Origin: Fictibacillus solisalsi
GTDB taxonomy: Bacteria; Bacillota; Bacilli; Bacillales; Fictibacillaceae
Assembly (NCBI RefSeq): GCF_900103485.1
Contig: NZ_FNHW01000001.1
Span: forward strand, 1,399,418-1,463,417
DNA: 64,000 bases
Direction: 5' to 3'
Shown in pieces: positions 9,461-18,926 of this stretch. The notes beneath the pieces were generated by a model. The model saw only the letters and a list, made by a program, of their open reading frames with translations. It did no database searches and was not told the origin of the DNA. The number at the start of each line of letters is the position of its first letter. Position 1 is the stretch's first letter. Both the position numbers and the translations under genes were made by a program.

Positions 9461-10288
9461 TCACGATTTCACTTCAACAACGTAAGGATACACATGGACT
9501 TTCCCATTGAATTTAAATTCAGCCCAGATTTTATACACTCCTGGTTGATCAAATTGAGTTTCAAATTTTGTTTCCTTTTCTGAAACTGGATGGACGTGAA
9601 CGTATTTGTTTCCTTTTTCATCTAGGATCACCACATGTCCAAGCGCTCCTAAATAAGGTTCTGGGAGGCCTTTGTTAAACGAGAAACTTAATGTGACGGG
9701 TTCTTTCACTTTAAAAGTCTCTGGTCTTATGGTGACCGTCTGATCTCCTATTGTTTTCGTAAAGGTGGTTTCTGGTTTTAATGTTGCATCTTTATCATGG
9801 GCACGATTGGTTCCTACTTCTATCGGTAGTGGCTTCACCATGTATTCTTTATTTTTGGGTTTAATGTCGATAAACGCTTTGTAATTACCCTCCGACAGTT
9901 TTTTCGTTACCTGGAATTGCCCTTTTCCTATTTTCTCGGGATGCAAGTGGTAATACTGTTTTAAATCCTCACTAACGATAATCAAATGCATGATTTTCTC
10001 ATGATTCACTTCTAGTTGGTCAACGGGTTCCCCGACCTTATCTTTTAACTCAATACGTATCTTTCCATCTGTATAAACCATCATAGGATCTACTTCACTT
10101 TCTGTTTGCATCTCCCCATTATGTTCCTCATGGATACCGTGTTTGCTCGACTCTTTAGCAGAATTGTGTTCGGTATGATTGTCTGTTGGATTACCAGCTA
10201 ATGACGCGTATACAGAATATCCACCGATCACTAGTACAAGGATGATAATAGCTGATAATGCCCAACGTATGACGATATTATTTTGCAC
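9461..10288 (-). CDS. Membrane-anchored His-rich secreted protein of the copper operon (YtkA/FixH-like)
   Basis: A 275-residue protein with an N-terminal membrane anchor (residues 8-30) and a His-rich linker (NHTEHNSAKESSKHGIHEEHN). Two beta-sandwich-like repeats follow, each with metal-ligand-like motifs: YYHLHPEKIG and YVHVHPVSEKE. The fold resembles YtkA-like domains. The GTG at 10288 follows AAAGGGGG. It is 15 bases after copA, so a role in extracytoplasmic copper binding or delivery is inferred from position and histidine content. Exact function is unproven; it may be a copper chaperone at the outer face of the membrane. Confidence 0.75.
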   Translation of the reverse strand: MQNNIVIRWALSAIIILVLVIGGYSVYASLAGNPTDNHTEHNSAKESSKHGIHEEHNGEMQTESEVDPMMVYTDGKIRIELKDKVGEPVDQLEVNHEKIMHLIIVSEDLKQYYHLHPEKIGKGQFQVTKKLSEGNYKAFIDIKPKNKEYMVKPLPIEVGTNRAHDKDATLKPETTFTKTIGDQTVTIRPETFKVKEPVTLSFSFNKGLPEPYLGALGHVVILDEKGNKYVHVHPVSEKETKFETQFDQPGVYKIWAEFKFNGKVHVYPYVVEVKS

Positions 10289-10303
10289 TGGTGAAAACCC
10301 CCT

Positions 10304-12739
10304 TTACAATTTCACTTTTTGTAATCTTAATGCGTTTAGTACAACCGAAACGGAGCTAAAGGCCATCGCAGCTCCCGCAAGCCACGGTGCTAAAAATCCA
10401 AGAGCTGCAACAGGAATACCCAACACGTTGTAGCCAAACGCCCAGAACAGATTTTGTTTGATGTTTCGAATCGTTTTCTTACTCATATAAATGGCATCAG
10501 CAATACTGTTCAGATCGCCTCTTATTAACGTGACATCGGCAGCTTCCATCGCCACATCGGTTCCCGTTCCGATGGCCATTCCTATATCTGCAAGGGCAAG
10601 AGCCGGCGCATCATTAATGCCGTCTCCTACCATCGCCACCGTTTTGCCTTGTTGTTGAAGCTTTTTCACTTCTTCTGCCTTTCCTTCCGGTAAAACTTCA
10701 GCAATGACATGATTAATTCCCACTTCTTTAGCAATAGCGTCCGCTGTCTGTTGGTTATCACCAGTAATCATGATGACATCAAGTCCCATACTCTTCAATC
10801 GCGAAACTGCACGTTGTGAAGTATCCTTGATGGTATCAGCAACAGCGATAATTCCTGCATAGTAGTTGTCAATGGCCATCAGCATCGCTGTTTTTCCGTT
10901 TCGCTCAAGTTCATCCATAGTCGTTACTGCATCGTTAATGGCTATGTTGTTTTCTTTCATTAATTTGCGTGTACCGATGAGTACCTTCTTGTTGTTAACT
11001 ACGGCTTGAATACCGTATCCTGGAATGGCATCAAATTCACTGGAAGAAGGAAGGTCGATACCCTTCTCCTTGATTCCTTGTACAATGGCTTGAGCCAGAG
11101 GATGTTCTGAATTTTTCTCTGCAGCTCCTACTAGTGTTAATACCTGTTTCTCGGTAAATGGCTGCTTTACCAAAACGTCCGTTAATTCAGGTGTTCCATT
11201 GGTCACGGTTCCGGTTTTATCTAATATGATCGTATCAATCCTGTGAGTGGTTTCTAAATGCTCCCCGCCCTTAAACAATATCCCATATTCGGCTGAACGC
11301 CCTGATCCAGCCATTATGGATGTTGGCGTAGCTAAACCTAATGCACAAGGACAAGCAATAACGAGTACGGCAATTAGTTTCTCAAGTGCGGCCGCAAAAT
11401 CCCCAGGGCTCACCCATAGGTACCAGATCAAGAAAGTTAACACAGCGACTCCTACCACGATAGGTACGAAAATTCCGGATATCTTATCGGCTAAACGTTG
11501 GATCGGAGCTTTTGACCCCTGAGCTTCCTCTACTACCTTTATGATTTGGGCCAATGCTGTATCCCGGCCTACTTTAGTGGCTTTAATTTTTAAGAAACCA
11601 TTCTTATTAATGGTAGCTCCAATCACGGTGTCCCCAACCGTCTTGTCGATCGGTATACTTTCACCTGTAAGCATGGATTCATCTAAAGCAGAACGCCCCT
11701 CAATAATTTCACCATCTACAGGAACTTTTTCGCCGGGTTTAATATAAACCACATCACCTACTTCCACCTCTTCAATCGGAATTTCTTTTTCTTCCCCGTT
11801 TCGAAGAATAGTGGCTGTTTTCGCTTGCAAACCCATTAATTTTTTGATGGCTTCAGATGACCGTCCTTTTGCCTTCGCTTCAAAGAGCTTCCCAAGAAGA
11901 ATCAGTGTAATTAACACAGCAGAAGTTTCAAAATAGAGCTCTGTCATCTTTTCTTTTGATCCAATGGATAGAATAGAAAGATACAGACTGTAAAAATAGG
12001 CGGCTGAAGTGCCTAAAGCAACAAGTACATCCATATTGGCACTTTTATTTCTTAACGCTTTATAGGCTCCCACATAAAACTGTTTGCCTACAACAAATTG
12101 GACGGGAGTGGCAAGAGCCAGCTGAACCCAAGGATTCATAAACATCTCAGGCATATAGATAAACGATGTGAATTCAAAGTGAGTCACCATGGCCCAAAGT
12201 AAAGGGATTGATAAAATAAGTGAGAAAGTGAACTTTCCTTTTTGTTTTTCAATCTCTATCGCTCGGTGATCCACATTTTCTTGATCATTTTCCTTTTTAA
12301 GACTTGCATTGTATCCAAGGTTTTGGACCTTTTTCACCATTTCCACAATTGATACCTCGGAAGGATTGTATTTAACCGTAGCGGTTTCTAAAGCTAAATT
12401 CACATTGGCGTTTGTTACACCTGGGAGCTTATTCAAGCCTTTCTCTATTCGTGTAGCACAGGCTGCACACGTCATGCCAGTGATACTAAATTCAGCTTTT
12501 TCTGAAACAATCCCATAACCCAAATCCTCAATCTTTTTATGCAAATCAGCTACTTCAATAATCTTTGGATCATAAGAAACGGTTGACTTCTCTAATGCGA
12601 GGTTCACACTAGCCTGGTTGACCCCCTCTAGCTTATTCAGTCCTTTTTCAATACGGATTGCACAAGCGGCACATGTCATTCCCGTAATTTGTAAGTTGGT
12701 TTCTTTTGAGTGGGTTTCTTTTGATTTTGCAGATTCCAT
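10304..12739 (-). CDS. copA: Cu(+)-exporting P1B-type ATPase CopA
   Basis: An 811-residue P-type ATPase with two heavy-metal-associated domains (GMTCAAC at about 20-26 and 88-94). The membrane metal site is CPC at 463-465 ([13 protein letters not shown]), the phosphorylated aspartate is Asp507 in DKTGT, and the hinge is [13 protein letters not shown]. This is the full set for Cu(I) export driven by ATP. The length is typical. The ATG follows GGAGG, and a CsoR-type operator sits 19-37 bases upstream. The separate operator and a hairpin after copZ suggest copA has its own copper-inducible promoter as well as read-through from csoR-copZ. Confidence 0.97.
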   Translation of the reverse strand: MESAKSKETHSKETNLQITGMTCAACAIRIEKGLNKLEGVNQASVNLALEKSTVSYDPKIIEVADLHKKIEDLGYGIVSEKAEFSITGMTCAACATRIEKGLNKLPGVTNANVNLALETATVKYNPSEVSIVEMVKKVQNLGYNASLKKENDQENVDHRAIEIEKQKGKFTFSLILSIPLLWAMVTHFEFTSFIYMPEMFMNPWVQLALATPVQFVVGKQFYVGAYKALRNKSANMDVLVALGTSAAYFYSLYLSILSIGSKEKMTELYFETSAVLITLILLGKLFEAKAKGRSSEAIKKLMGLQAKTATILRNGEEKEIPIEEVEVGDVVYIKPGEKVPVDGEIIEGRSALDESMLTGESIPIDKTVGDTVIGATINKNGFLKIKATKVGRDTALAQIIKVVEEAQGSKAPIQRLADKISGIFVPIVVGVAVLTFLIWYLWVSPGDFAAALEKLIAVLVIACPCALGLATPTSIMAGSGRSAEYGILFKGGEHLETTHRIDTIILDKTGTVTNGTPELTDVLVKQPFTEKQVLTLVGAAEKNSEHPLAQAIVQGIKEKGIDLPSSSEFDAIPGYGIQAVVNNKKVLIGTRKLMKENNIAINDAVTTMDELERNGKTAMLMAIDNYYAGIIAVADTIKDTSQRAVSRLKSMGLDVIMITGDNQQTADAIAKEVGINHVIAEVLPEGKAEEVKKLQQQGKTVAMVGDGINDAPALALADIGMAIGTGTDVAMEAADVTLIRGDLNSIADAIYMSKKTIRNIKQNLFWAFGYNVLGIPVAALGFLAPWLAGAAMAFSSVSVVLNALRLQKVKL

Positions 12740-12757
12740 TCCTATACCTCCTATATA

Positions 12758-12776
12758 TACCCAACAGGGGTATAAT
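12758..12776. promoter_or_regulatory. CsoR operator upstream of copA
   Basis: TATACCC, five bases, GGGTATA: a perfect two-fold match to the ATACCC-N5-GGGTAT pattern bound by CsoR. It lies in the copZ-copA gap just ahead of the copA ribosome binding site. Confidence 0.85.
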
Positions 12777-12791
12777 TCGATTCAAAAGAGA

Positions 12792-12809
12792 GCGTGCTTC
12801 ACAGCACGC
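12792..12809 (-). terminator. Hairpin after copZ (attenuator or terminator)
   Basis: GCGTGCT (12792-12798) pairs with AGCACGC (12803-12809). On the minus strand it is followed by TCTCTTTTG, a weak T-run. It would reduce read-through from csoR-copZ into copA. Confidence 0.6.
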
Positions 12810-12818
12810 AAGTTTATC

Positions 12819-13025
12819 TTAAGCAACTTCATATCCTTGGTCATCAATGGATTCTTTAATTTGTTCTAAGGAAACCTTATTTGAGTCAAACGTAACATCT
12901 ACTTTTCCTTCGCTTAAGCTAACCTTTACATCGGTTACACCTGCTAGTTTACCCACGTTGCTCTCAATCGAATTCACACAATGATTACAAGACATCCCTT
13001 TAACAGTTAACGTTTTCTTTTCCAT
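12819..13025 (-). CDS. copZ: Copper chaperone CopZ
   Basis: A 68-residue single HMA domain with GMSCNHC near the N-terminus, the Cu(I) ligand loop, and the usual beta-alpha-beta-beta-alpha-beta pattern. It carries Cu(I) to CopA or CsoR in the cytosol. It lies between csoR and copA on the same strand, 20 bases after csoR. Confidence 0.95.
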   Translation of the reverse strand: MEKKTLTVKGMSCNHCVNSIESNVGKLAGVTDVKVSLSEGKVDVTFDSNKVSLEQIKESIDDQGYEVA

Positions 13026-13045
13026 TTTTGTTTACCTCACTTTTT

Positions 13046-13375
13046 TTATTTCATTAATTTTTTAACCGTAACAAGAAACTCATCCAGCACTTCTTCATCG
13101 CCTTCTTGAATTCGCTCTAACACACAACTTTTCAAATGGCCTTCAAGCAAGATTTTTCCCACACTATTAAGTGCAGATTGTATAGCAGATAGTTGAGTAA
13201 GAACATCATCACAATAGGTGTCTCGCTCAATAAGCCCTTTTACACCGCGAATTTGTCCTTCGATGGGATTTAAACGTGTTGTTAGGTTGTTTTTTACTTT
13301 TTCAGATTGATGACTTTTACGTTCTTCACTAGAACAACAGCTTTCTGGTAATTCCTCTGGAAGGTTTAGTTCCAT
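13046..13375 (-). CDS. csoR: Copper-sensing repressor CsoR
   Basis: A 109-residue all-helical DUF156 protein. The Cu(I) ligand set is visible as Cys in RDTYCDDV, His in LLEGHLKSC and Cys in HLKSCV, and the DNA-binding face includes RLNPIEGQIRGVKGLIERD. The N-terminus carries an extra Cys pair (ESCCSSEERK), seen in several Bacillus CsoR proteins. It represses copper genes and is released when Cu(I) binds. It heads the csoR-copZ transcript, next to a G-tract element at 13404-13422 and the operator at 12758-12776. Confidence 0.94.
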   Translation of the reverse strand: MELNLPEELPESCCSSEERKSHQSEKVKNNLTTRLNPIEGQIRGVKGLIERDTYCDDVLTQLSAIQSALNSVGKILLEGHLKSCVLERIQEGDEEVLDEFLVTVKKLMK

Positions 13376-13403
13376 GAAACCACCTCCTTTTTCTTTATAA
13401 TAC

Positions 13404-13422
13404 TATACCCCCCTACCCTATG
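13404..13422. promoter_or_regulatory. G-tract element upstream of csoR, possible second CsoR site
   Basis: On the minus strand ATAGGG-TAGGG-GGGTAT carries one perfect CsoR half-site (GGGTAT), but the other half is ATAGGG instead of ATACCC. It overlaps the expected csoR promoter. Autoregulation is plausible but the match is imperfect. Confidence 0.45.
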
Positions 13423-14235
13423 CAAAGCCCAAATATCAAAAAGGTTACAAGGGCCCATGTTTTCAAGGGGAGATTCTTCACAAGGATTTGTTCCTTTGAC
13501 TTTTCCATTTACCCCCATGATTTGGCCATATTACGTCCATGCTCCCTATGCCTAAGTCCGGTTTCTTAGTTGTACAAAATGGTTGTGCCCGCCTTTGTAT
13601 CGTTCTTCTCTTGTTGTTTGAGTAACGGAGAAGGTTCAAATCCCATCTTCTATAGTTTTAGAATCAAGAAAGTCCTGGCTGTCCTTGTCACCTATTTGGA
13701 TGATAGCTTTTCTCCGCAAATTACCGGCCACCACATGGTTTCGAAGTCTAAACAAGATCACCAGTTTATAAATTAGTTATTTTTCAGTGCTCCGCTGAAA
13801 ATCGGTTAAGAATGCTATTTTCAGTATACCGACAATCAATTGAACCATCCTGCTGGTTGTTCCGCAAAACGTAATACAATTTTTGTTCTGCGATGACGGA
13901 TCGGGTAAAGGATCCCATGCATCGCTTTTTAGGTGAGAATTATTTATAAGCGCATGAATGATGAATCCTAAAACACTAAGTAATTTGCGTACAAGTGTAA
14001 ATATATGTTTAAAACACAAACGTTTACGCAAGTGCACACGAAAAATACAAACGATTTATTTATTCGTTGCGACTTTTGAAGCATTAAACGCGAATTCAGA
14101 ACCAGAATGTACATTCATTAATCTAATGAATTTAGGTAAATTAAATTGATCACCAACTATTGAGATTGGTACTTTTAAATCCTACTGATACTGATGTAAG
14201 CATCTCTCTAAAATCAAATGTTACGAAAATAGCCA
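13423..14235. other. About 0.8 kb without a recognisable gene
   Basis: Several short frames (63-86 codons) exist on both strands, but none has a convincing ribosome binding site or family motif. The minus-strand run near 13780-14000 (QLIVGILKIAFLTDFQ) looks somewhat protein-like and may be old coding debris. No RNA gene or mobile element was recognised. Confidence 0.4.
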
Positions 14236-14261
14236 AGAAAAAAAACTTTCAAGAAGAAAGT
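14236..14261 (-). terminator. Terminator downstream of the FAD oxidoreductase
   Basis: ACTTTC (14245-14250) pairs with GAAAGT (14256-14261). On the minus strand the stem runs into seven or more T. It lies about 125 bases past the oxidoreductase stop. Confidence 0.6.
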
Positions 14262-14386
14262 CTGTCTTGAATCTCATCTAGTTATGTCAGCGATCTCTTC
14301 AATTTGACCCACGCAATTCCTCATGTGGTTCTAATCTTTTTAGTCTATATGAAACAACCATGATGGTAATCTTGGTCTCTTTGTTT

Positions 14387-15580
14387 CTATCGAAGCTTAC
14401 TGCCTAAATCCCATGCAGCGCTCCTAAATTTCCAAGCAGACTTTCCCGTTACAATCACATCTAGTCCCCATTTGTGTGCCCACACCAATCCGCGATTTTC
14501 CCCTAGGCCGATGCAGTAAAGATCCAACGGCGCCGATTTGTGAACAGGTGAGGGGCGGCCCTCTAGATCAGCCTTCACGATTTTCCCTAGTCGTTCATCC
14601 TGTAGCGCAATTTCTGCACACCTCATCAGAGCTGCCTTGCCGGTTTTTGGATCGACGATTCTCGCACAGTCGCCAATGCTGTATACGGACGGTGCCCCTT
14701 GGACGCGATAAGATTCATCCACCAGCACTTGGCCATCAGGAGTAAGTGGCAAGCCCATCATGCGAAGGGCAGGATTCGGAATCAGGCCAATCGTCCATAT
14801 ACATAGACCAACTAGCAGACGATCGCCATTGCTCAACGACACTACTCCTACTTCCTCCCGGATCGCCTTGCGGTTGTAAAGCACTGTCACTCCACATTCG
14901 CTAAGTATCTGATCCAGTTTGAGTCCAACTTTCTCAGGTCCTTCCATGAATAAACGATCCTGTGCACTTAGCAAATAGACGGAGATATCGGACGGGTTCA
15001 GTCCTAGTGATAATGCTTCTTTCTGCATCTTAAGTGCCAGCTCGGCGGATGTCTCAATGCCACTGACACCCGCCCCCGCAACTGCGACTGTCATCAGTCG
15101 TTTTCGTTCTTTCGGATTTGTCTCGCTGGCAGCTTGCTTTAGATTGGCGCGCCAACGCTCTCGGATAACTTTTGCGGTTTGCAGATCGTTTAACGAAATG
15201 CCACCCTGATCAGGATCAGGTTGCCGAGCAACACTACCGACCGCCACAACTAAAATGTCATATTGAATTTGGGCATTATTCCCTTGCGCATCCTCATACC
15301 GAATCTGTTTATCCGTACTATCCACGGAGGTAACTGTACCTTGCACGAATTTGACTCCTTCAAAAAATTCATAATGCGTCCAAGGAATCATAATCTCTTC
15401 TTCGCCAACTGCTGGCCGGAACAACAGCAATTTGCGCACATGACCGGGCTGTTTGTCTAACAAAACAAATCGAATCTGCTGTCCATTTGCCATGCCTTCT
15501 GTCTTTTCCTTTATTGCTTTAAGCGCTGCAAGCCCTGCATGGCCGCCACCAATAACGATGCATGTCAAGTCTTTCATCAT
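14387..15580 (-). CDS. FAD/NAD(P)-dependent pyridine nucleotide-disulfide oxidoreductase (NDH-2/AIF-like)
   Basis: A 397-residue flavoprotein from ATG 15580 (AAGGAG upstream; a longer frame to 15607 has no site). It has an N-terminal FAD Rossmann motif CIVIGGGHAGLAAL, a central NAD(P) motif VAVAGAGVSGIETSAELAL and the FAD-binding VYSIGDCARI. There is no CxxxxC redox pair, so it is not a disulfide reductase. It resembles type-2 NADH:quinone oxidoreductases and AIF-like enzymes. The sequence uses more GC-rich codons than its neighbours. It stands alone; its electron acceptor cannot be told from sequence. Confidence 0.85.
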   Translation of the reverse strand: MMKDLTCIVIGGGHAGLAALKAIKEKTEGMANGQQIRFVLLDKQPGHVRKLLLFRPAVGEEEIMIPWTHYEFFEGVKFVQGTVTSVDSTDKQIRYEDAQGNNAQIQYDILVVAVGSVARQPDPDQGGISLNDLQTAKVIRERWRANLKQAASETNPKERKRLMTVAVAGAGVSGIETSAELALKMQKEALSLGLNPSDISVYLLSAQDRLFMEGPEKVGLKLDQILSECGVTVLYNRKAIREEVGVVSLSNGDRLLVGLCIWTIGLIPNPALRMMGLPLTPDGQVLVDESYRVQGAPSVYSIGDCARIVDPKTGKAALMRCAEIALQDERLGKIVKADLEGRPSPVHKSAPLDLYCIGLGENRGLVWAHKWGLDVIVTGKSAWKFRSAAWDLGSKLR

Positions 15581-15838
15581 TCTTTCAACTCCTTTTTTAT
15601 GTTTCATCCATATAACGAAGTAAGATTCTAATTTGTGACATCAGAAACGAACGAATGAAAAAATTTTTTGCTTAGTTGTCATTAGAATGTTTTTCTACAA
15701 AATCAAGGATCCTAGTATTAACTTCGTTACAGAACTCACCATTGATTGCGTAGGTTGAAGAATAGATTAAAACAAATTAACTTGACAAAAAGTAAAGGCT
15801 TTTGCTCTAACTCTACAAATCCATTTTTATATTCATTT

Positions 15839-16075
15839 TCACTTTTGTATACGAAAGTGTACTGTGTCAGCCACAGATATTCCTTTACCATCAACATCAA
15901 ACGCACCTTCACATTGCCAAATTTGAAAACGATTTGTATAGTCTTGAGCGCCTGAATTCTAATCTAACAAAACAAGAAGTATTACTAGATATTTCGCAGA
16001 AGTAACATTTAGTTCATATATCGTTCCGCTGGTGTATTTGGTTTTACACCGATCCAGTTTTTGCTTCAGAATCTA
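15839..16075 (-). pseudogene. Decayed coding remnant, family unknown
   Basis: In one minus-strand frame, a coherent stretch ending ...DYTNRFQIWQCEGAFDVDG, then KGISVADTVHFRIQK and TGA (15841-15839), is preceded in the same frame by KTKYTSGTIYELNVTSAKYL, separated by a single TAG at 15961-15959. A second frame over 16020-16070 reads WIGVKPNTPAERYMN. No start codon is present. This looks like a gene interrupted by a stop and possibly a frameshift. The product was probably a beta-rich secreted or structural protein; no family was recognised. Confidence 0.4.
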
Positions 16076-16277
16076 GGAAAATTGGCTACTTAATATGGTG
16101 TTTATCCAGATCGTCATACACACCAGCTATGTATGATTTTTATGTTAAGTAAAAAGATTGTTCCAAAGCACATTGATTGACCAAGCTAAAATAGGCATTT
16201 TTTAAGTCTGTCTCACTGTTTCGAAGTAACTTAATTTACTAAGTGATCTGTACAGATAATTTTCTTAAGGTGTATTT

Positions 16278-16306
16278 ACATATATTTTTCCTTTCCATCC
16301 ATACTA
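16278..16306 (+). promoter_or_regulatory. Sigma-G-like promoter of the SASP gene
   Basis: ACATA (16278-16282), a 17-base spacer and CATACTA (16300-16306) resemble the forespore sigma-G pattern. It lies about 40 bases before the SASP start codon, matching expected late-forespore expression. Confidence 0.6.
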
Positions 16307-16346
16307 TAAATGTTTCATTTTGTTAAAACATTTAGGAGATGATCAA

Positions 16347-16559
16347 ATGACAAAACGACAACAAAGTAACTCTAACCAAATTTTAGTTTCAAATTCTTGG
16401 GCAGCTATCGAACAAATGAAAAATGAAATTGCCTCAGAGTTTGGAGTGCAACTTGGACCTGATACAACATCTCGCGCCAATGGGTCTGTCGGTGGCGAGA
16501 TCACAAAGCGTTTAGTCACAATGGCTCAACAACAAATGAGCGGTGGAATACTTCATTAA
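16347..16559 (+). CDS. Alpha/beta-type small acid-soluble spore protein
   Basis: A 70-residue SASP from ATG 16347 with AGGAGATG upstream (a frame extended to 16320 has no site). Family marks are [19 protein letters not shown], which contains the GPR protease site (EIAS-EFG), and the C-terminal [19 protein letters not shown] that contacts DNA. The protein coats spore DNA, shifts it to A-like form and protects it from UV and heat; it is degraded by GPR at germination. A sigma-G-like promoter and a terminator bracket the gene. Its specific Ssp letter cannot be assigned. Confidence 0.95.
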   Translation: MTKRQQSNSNQILVSNSWAAIEQMKNEIASEFGVQLGPDTTSRANGSVGGEITKRLVTMAQQQMSGGILH

Positions 16560-16597
16560 TTTATTTCTTAAAAAGCGATACTTAATGAAAACATCAT

Positions 16598-16636
16598 AAA
16601 AGGATGAGGGTTTATAACCACTCATCCTTTTATTTT
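16598..16636 (+). terminator. Terminator of the SASP gene
   Basis: AAAAGGATGAG (16598-16608) pairs with CTCATCCTTTT (16621-16631), followed by ATTTTG. Confidence 0.85.
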
Positions 16637-16798
16637 GATCTTGAGTAATGTTTAGATTTACTCCTGTTATTCATTCTTAATCACAGTACTGATACTTTTT
16701 CTGCACCCCCTTCTGTCTCCGCACTTTTTAATATCGGTCTTACAAGAATTTTTATCTGAATTTAATAGGCTCTAAGCTGATCTGAAACTGCTTCGATT

Positions 16799-17153
16799 TT
16801 AATAAATTTCATTAAGACAACAATTACATATTTTTGTATTCTTCACTTCAATTAATTCGTCATTGCTTTTGCAGATAATGCATATATCTGATTACCCTGT
16901 AAGGAAAACACTATCCTTATAAAAAACTTCAATAGGTTGACCGGGCTCCGAGGCAAACGGTTTTCTCACTTCGATTGAATCACAAGGCGGCCATATGAAT
17001 CAAATCCTCTTGCTTAGGCTTATCCGCCGTGATTCCGGATTAGAATTCCTAACATAAACTCCATTTAAATCGGATGTAATCTCCACATGTTCACGGATAT
17101 CTTTTGGGATAACAATGCGCCTATTCGTTTAAAACTACTCCAGTATGCTTCAT
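16799..17153 (-). pseudogene. Decayed AbrB/SpoVT-family transition-state regulator
   Basis: From ATG 17153 the sequence reads MKHTGVVLNE; after a frame change it continues RRIVIPKDIREHVEI, together the AbrB N-terminus (MKxTGVVRxxDELGRIVIPKELR). A later frame gives SEPGQPIEVFYKDSVFLTG, the second half of the AbrB fold. After an in-frame stop comes CIICKSNDELIEVKNTKIC and NCCLNEIY, a CxxC...CxxC tail found in some Bacillus AbrB-like proteins. Stop at 16801-16799. At least two frame changes and one stop make it non-functional. AbrB-family dimers normally repress stationary-phase genes. Confidence 0.75.
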
Positions 17154-17297
17154 AGTCAACAGCTAGTGAAGGCTTATCCAGTGCTCATCATTCAAGTTTT
17201 TCTTCACCCCTTCATACAGGAACCGAGTGAAAAAAGAAAGCAAAAAACTATATTACAGTAGAAAAAATTGAAAAATAATCTGGGAGAAAATAACGCT

Positions 17298-17405
17298 TTA
17301 ATTTATGGAAAACATAAAAAGGATAGCAACTCTTCCCTTTTTCTGCTTCTTGATGGTGATCTTATATTTCCCATCAGAACCCGATTCTTGTTGAAGGGGT
17401 GCGCC
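17298..17405 (-). pseudogene. Fragment of a bacterial Ig-like (Big-type) surface repeat
   Basis: A minus-strand open run reads QQESGSDGKYKITIKKQKKG followed by a tail to TAA. D/G-KYKITIKKQK-G matches the final strands of Ig-like repeats (ADSxGKYSVKIxKQKAGT) common in Bacillus surface proteins. No start codon or further repeats are present. An open 85-codon frame on the opposite strand at 17399-17656 shows no family and was not called. Confidence 0.4.
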
Positions 17406-17888
17406 ATGAAATGCTGATTTACACCGTTAAGGAAATTACATATAAAAAAGCCCAATTAAAGCACCTGATAATAGAGGATGACGTAAGGTCTTCTACTCGG
17501 TGCACAGTTGTAGAAAGAAAATCCTATCAGTTATTTTCCTTTTCTGCCGAGATCATTAAAAACATAGGTGTTGGAGTCTCATCCTTCATTTCAGGAATAC
17601 TCATTAACATTTCATTAGAAGGGCCTGATTTCTTTAATGTATATTGTATGAAGTAAATATAGAGCCCAAGCCTACTAAGAGATTTTATAGACCTTTGTAA
17701 ATGAAAAACTACAATTATGTGGATAAACTGAAGAGGAAACGCCAGGATGCATCATTCTTCTCTCTCTACCCTAGAGCGATTTGACAATAAGCTCTTTCGC
17801 AGCAGTCGCAAACCTCGAAAACTGCTGATCATGGTAATGACAGTGATGGGAAAGAGCCCCATGCGGCTTTAATGAATTAAGTACAAAT

Positions 17889-18166
17889 TCAAATTTCCAG
17901 TGATTTTTCAAATACTTTTTTGTGTATCATAATCAGCATCTTGAACCCAAAGTGATAAATATTCCTCTCTTGCTACGCCAATCCGTTTAATCGCTCTGCC
18001 ACCTGCTTCTTCATTTAGATAACAGGCAGCTGTATCAATCAGTCGATAGCCTGCCATAATAGCGTCATAAACGCTTTGTTCACATTCATTTTGATCTGCG
18101 CGATTTGAAAACACTAAAAACGAGTATAGGCATATCAACACCATTGTTCAAAATTACTTTTTGCAT
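17889..18166 (-). pseudogene. Truncated, frameshifted aldo/keto reductase
   Basis: ATG 18166 starts MQKVILNNGVDMPILVFSVF, an aldo/keto reductase N-terminus. A frame change near 18085 is needed to continue into QSVYDAIMAGYRLIDTAACY and LNEEAGGRAIKRIGVAREE, which holds the catalytic Asp and Tyr of the YRLIDTA-x-x-Y motif. The block LFITTKL is replaced by YLSLWVQDADYD, and the reading ends after about 90 residues, whereas the family has about 275. The ATG overlaps the stop (TAATG) of a further remnant ending GVRHLGTPVPPYPLEKQAV, so this was once an operon. Confidence 0.85.
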
Positions 18167-18412
18167 TACACCGCCTGTTTTTCCAAAGGGTAAGGAGGAA
18201 CCGGAGTACCTAAATGACGGACGCCTATCCTAGCCAGGAACGCCCTACAACCCGCGGATAAGGGCACTGGTTAGCCAAACCTGTATGAATGTCACATTCT
18301 TCTCCTGGCGACGAAATGCCTGAGGAAAAAAATATTAAATTTCTACAGTACAATCCGTAGCAGGGGATGTATCTGGTTTATGAGTAGCTAATCAAATTAT
18401 GTTCTCTTTGAC

Positions 18413-18439
18413 ACAAAAAAACAGCCTGTTTGGCTGTTT
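18413..18439 (-). terminator. Terminator of the nitroreductase remnant
   Basis: AACAGCC (18420-18426) pairs with GGCTGTT (18432-18438). On the minus strand it is followed by TTTTTGTG, just past the remnant's stop at 18451. Confidence 0.7.
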
Positions 18440-18450
18440 AAATCTTATTG

Positions 18451-18681
18451 TTACAATATTTGTACCAAATTATTTGATATCTCCTTAATGGCTTCTGGAT
18501 CAAACCCAATTATCGGGCAAGTATTCCATCCCTTATCCTTCGCTGCGAGCATAAACAACATGGCAGAGAGTGAAGCATTCCGAATGGCTTCATCTTTTTG
18601 AGACACTTCACCTCTATTTTTATACATGAGGTTGTATCTTTTAACCTCATAATCATTATCTTTTAAGTTGAATGAAAACAT
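18451..18681 (-). pseudogene. Nitroreductase-family fragment
   Basis: A 76-codon stretch whose centre, [20 protein letters not shown] followed by [14 protein letters not shown], matches the FMN-binding second half of YdgI/NfsA-like nitroreductases (Ser-x-x-x-x-Met...GWxTCPMxGFD). The N-terminal 100 or so residues carrying the first FMN contacts are missing, and the C-terminus stops early (SNNLVQIL). It retains a terminator. A separate short run ending [20 protein letters not shown] lies immediately upstream at 18684-18757 behind AGGAGG but has no usable start. Confidence 0.75.
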
Positions 18682-18792
18682 GATTAAAGCGAGTAAACTA
18701 ATGGACCTATTAAAGCTAATCCTATAGAAATGACAATGAGGGTTAAATTGTATTCATAACCTCCTACTGTATTTGAAAATCCTTTTGCACCA

Positions 18793-18810
18793 CGGGGGAA
18801 TAACCCCCCG
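18793..18810. repeat. GC-rich hairpin CGGGGG/CCCCCG
   Basis: CGGGGG (18793-18798) and CCCCCG (18805-18810) flank a six-base loop in otherwise AT-rich DNA. No T-run follows on either strand, so it is not a standard terminator. It lies 115 bases past the dioxygenase stop. Confidence 0.4.
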
Positions 18811-18926
18811 GATAAAATCTTGTTAAAGCCTCCGGCGAGCCTTTAGATTTTCAAGAAAATTTATTGAGCAAGCGCAGGTATTATCTATGGCGCATATACG
18901 CAAGACTCATTTGAGTAATTTTCCTT

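Noticed and set aside
17399-17656. 85-codon plus-strand frame
   Set aside because: No site and no family; the opposite strand has a better coding-like run (YTLKKSGPSNEMLMSIPEMK), itself too short and startless to call.
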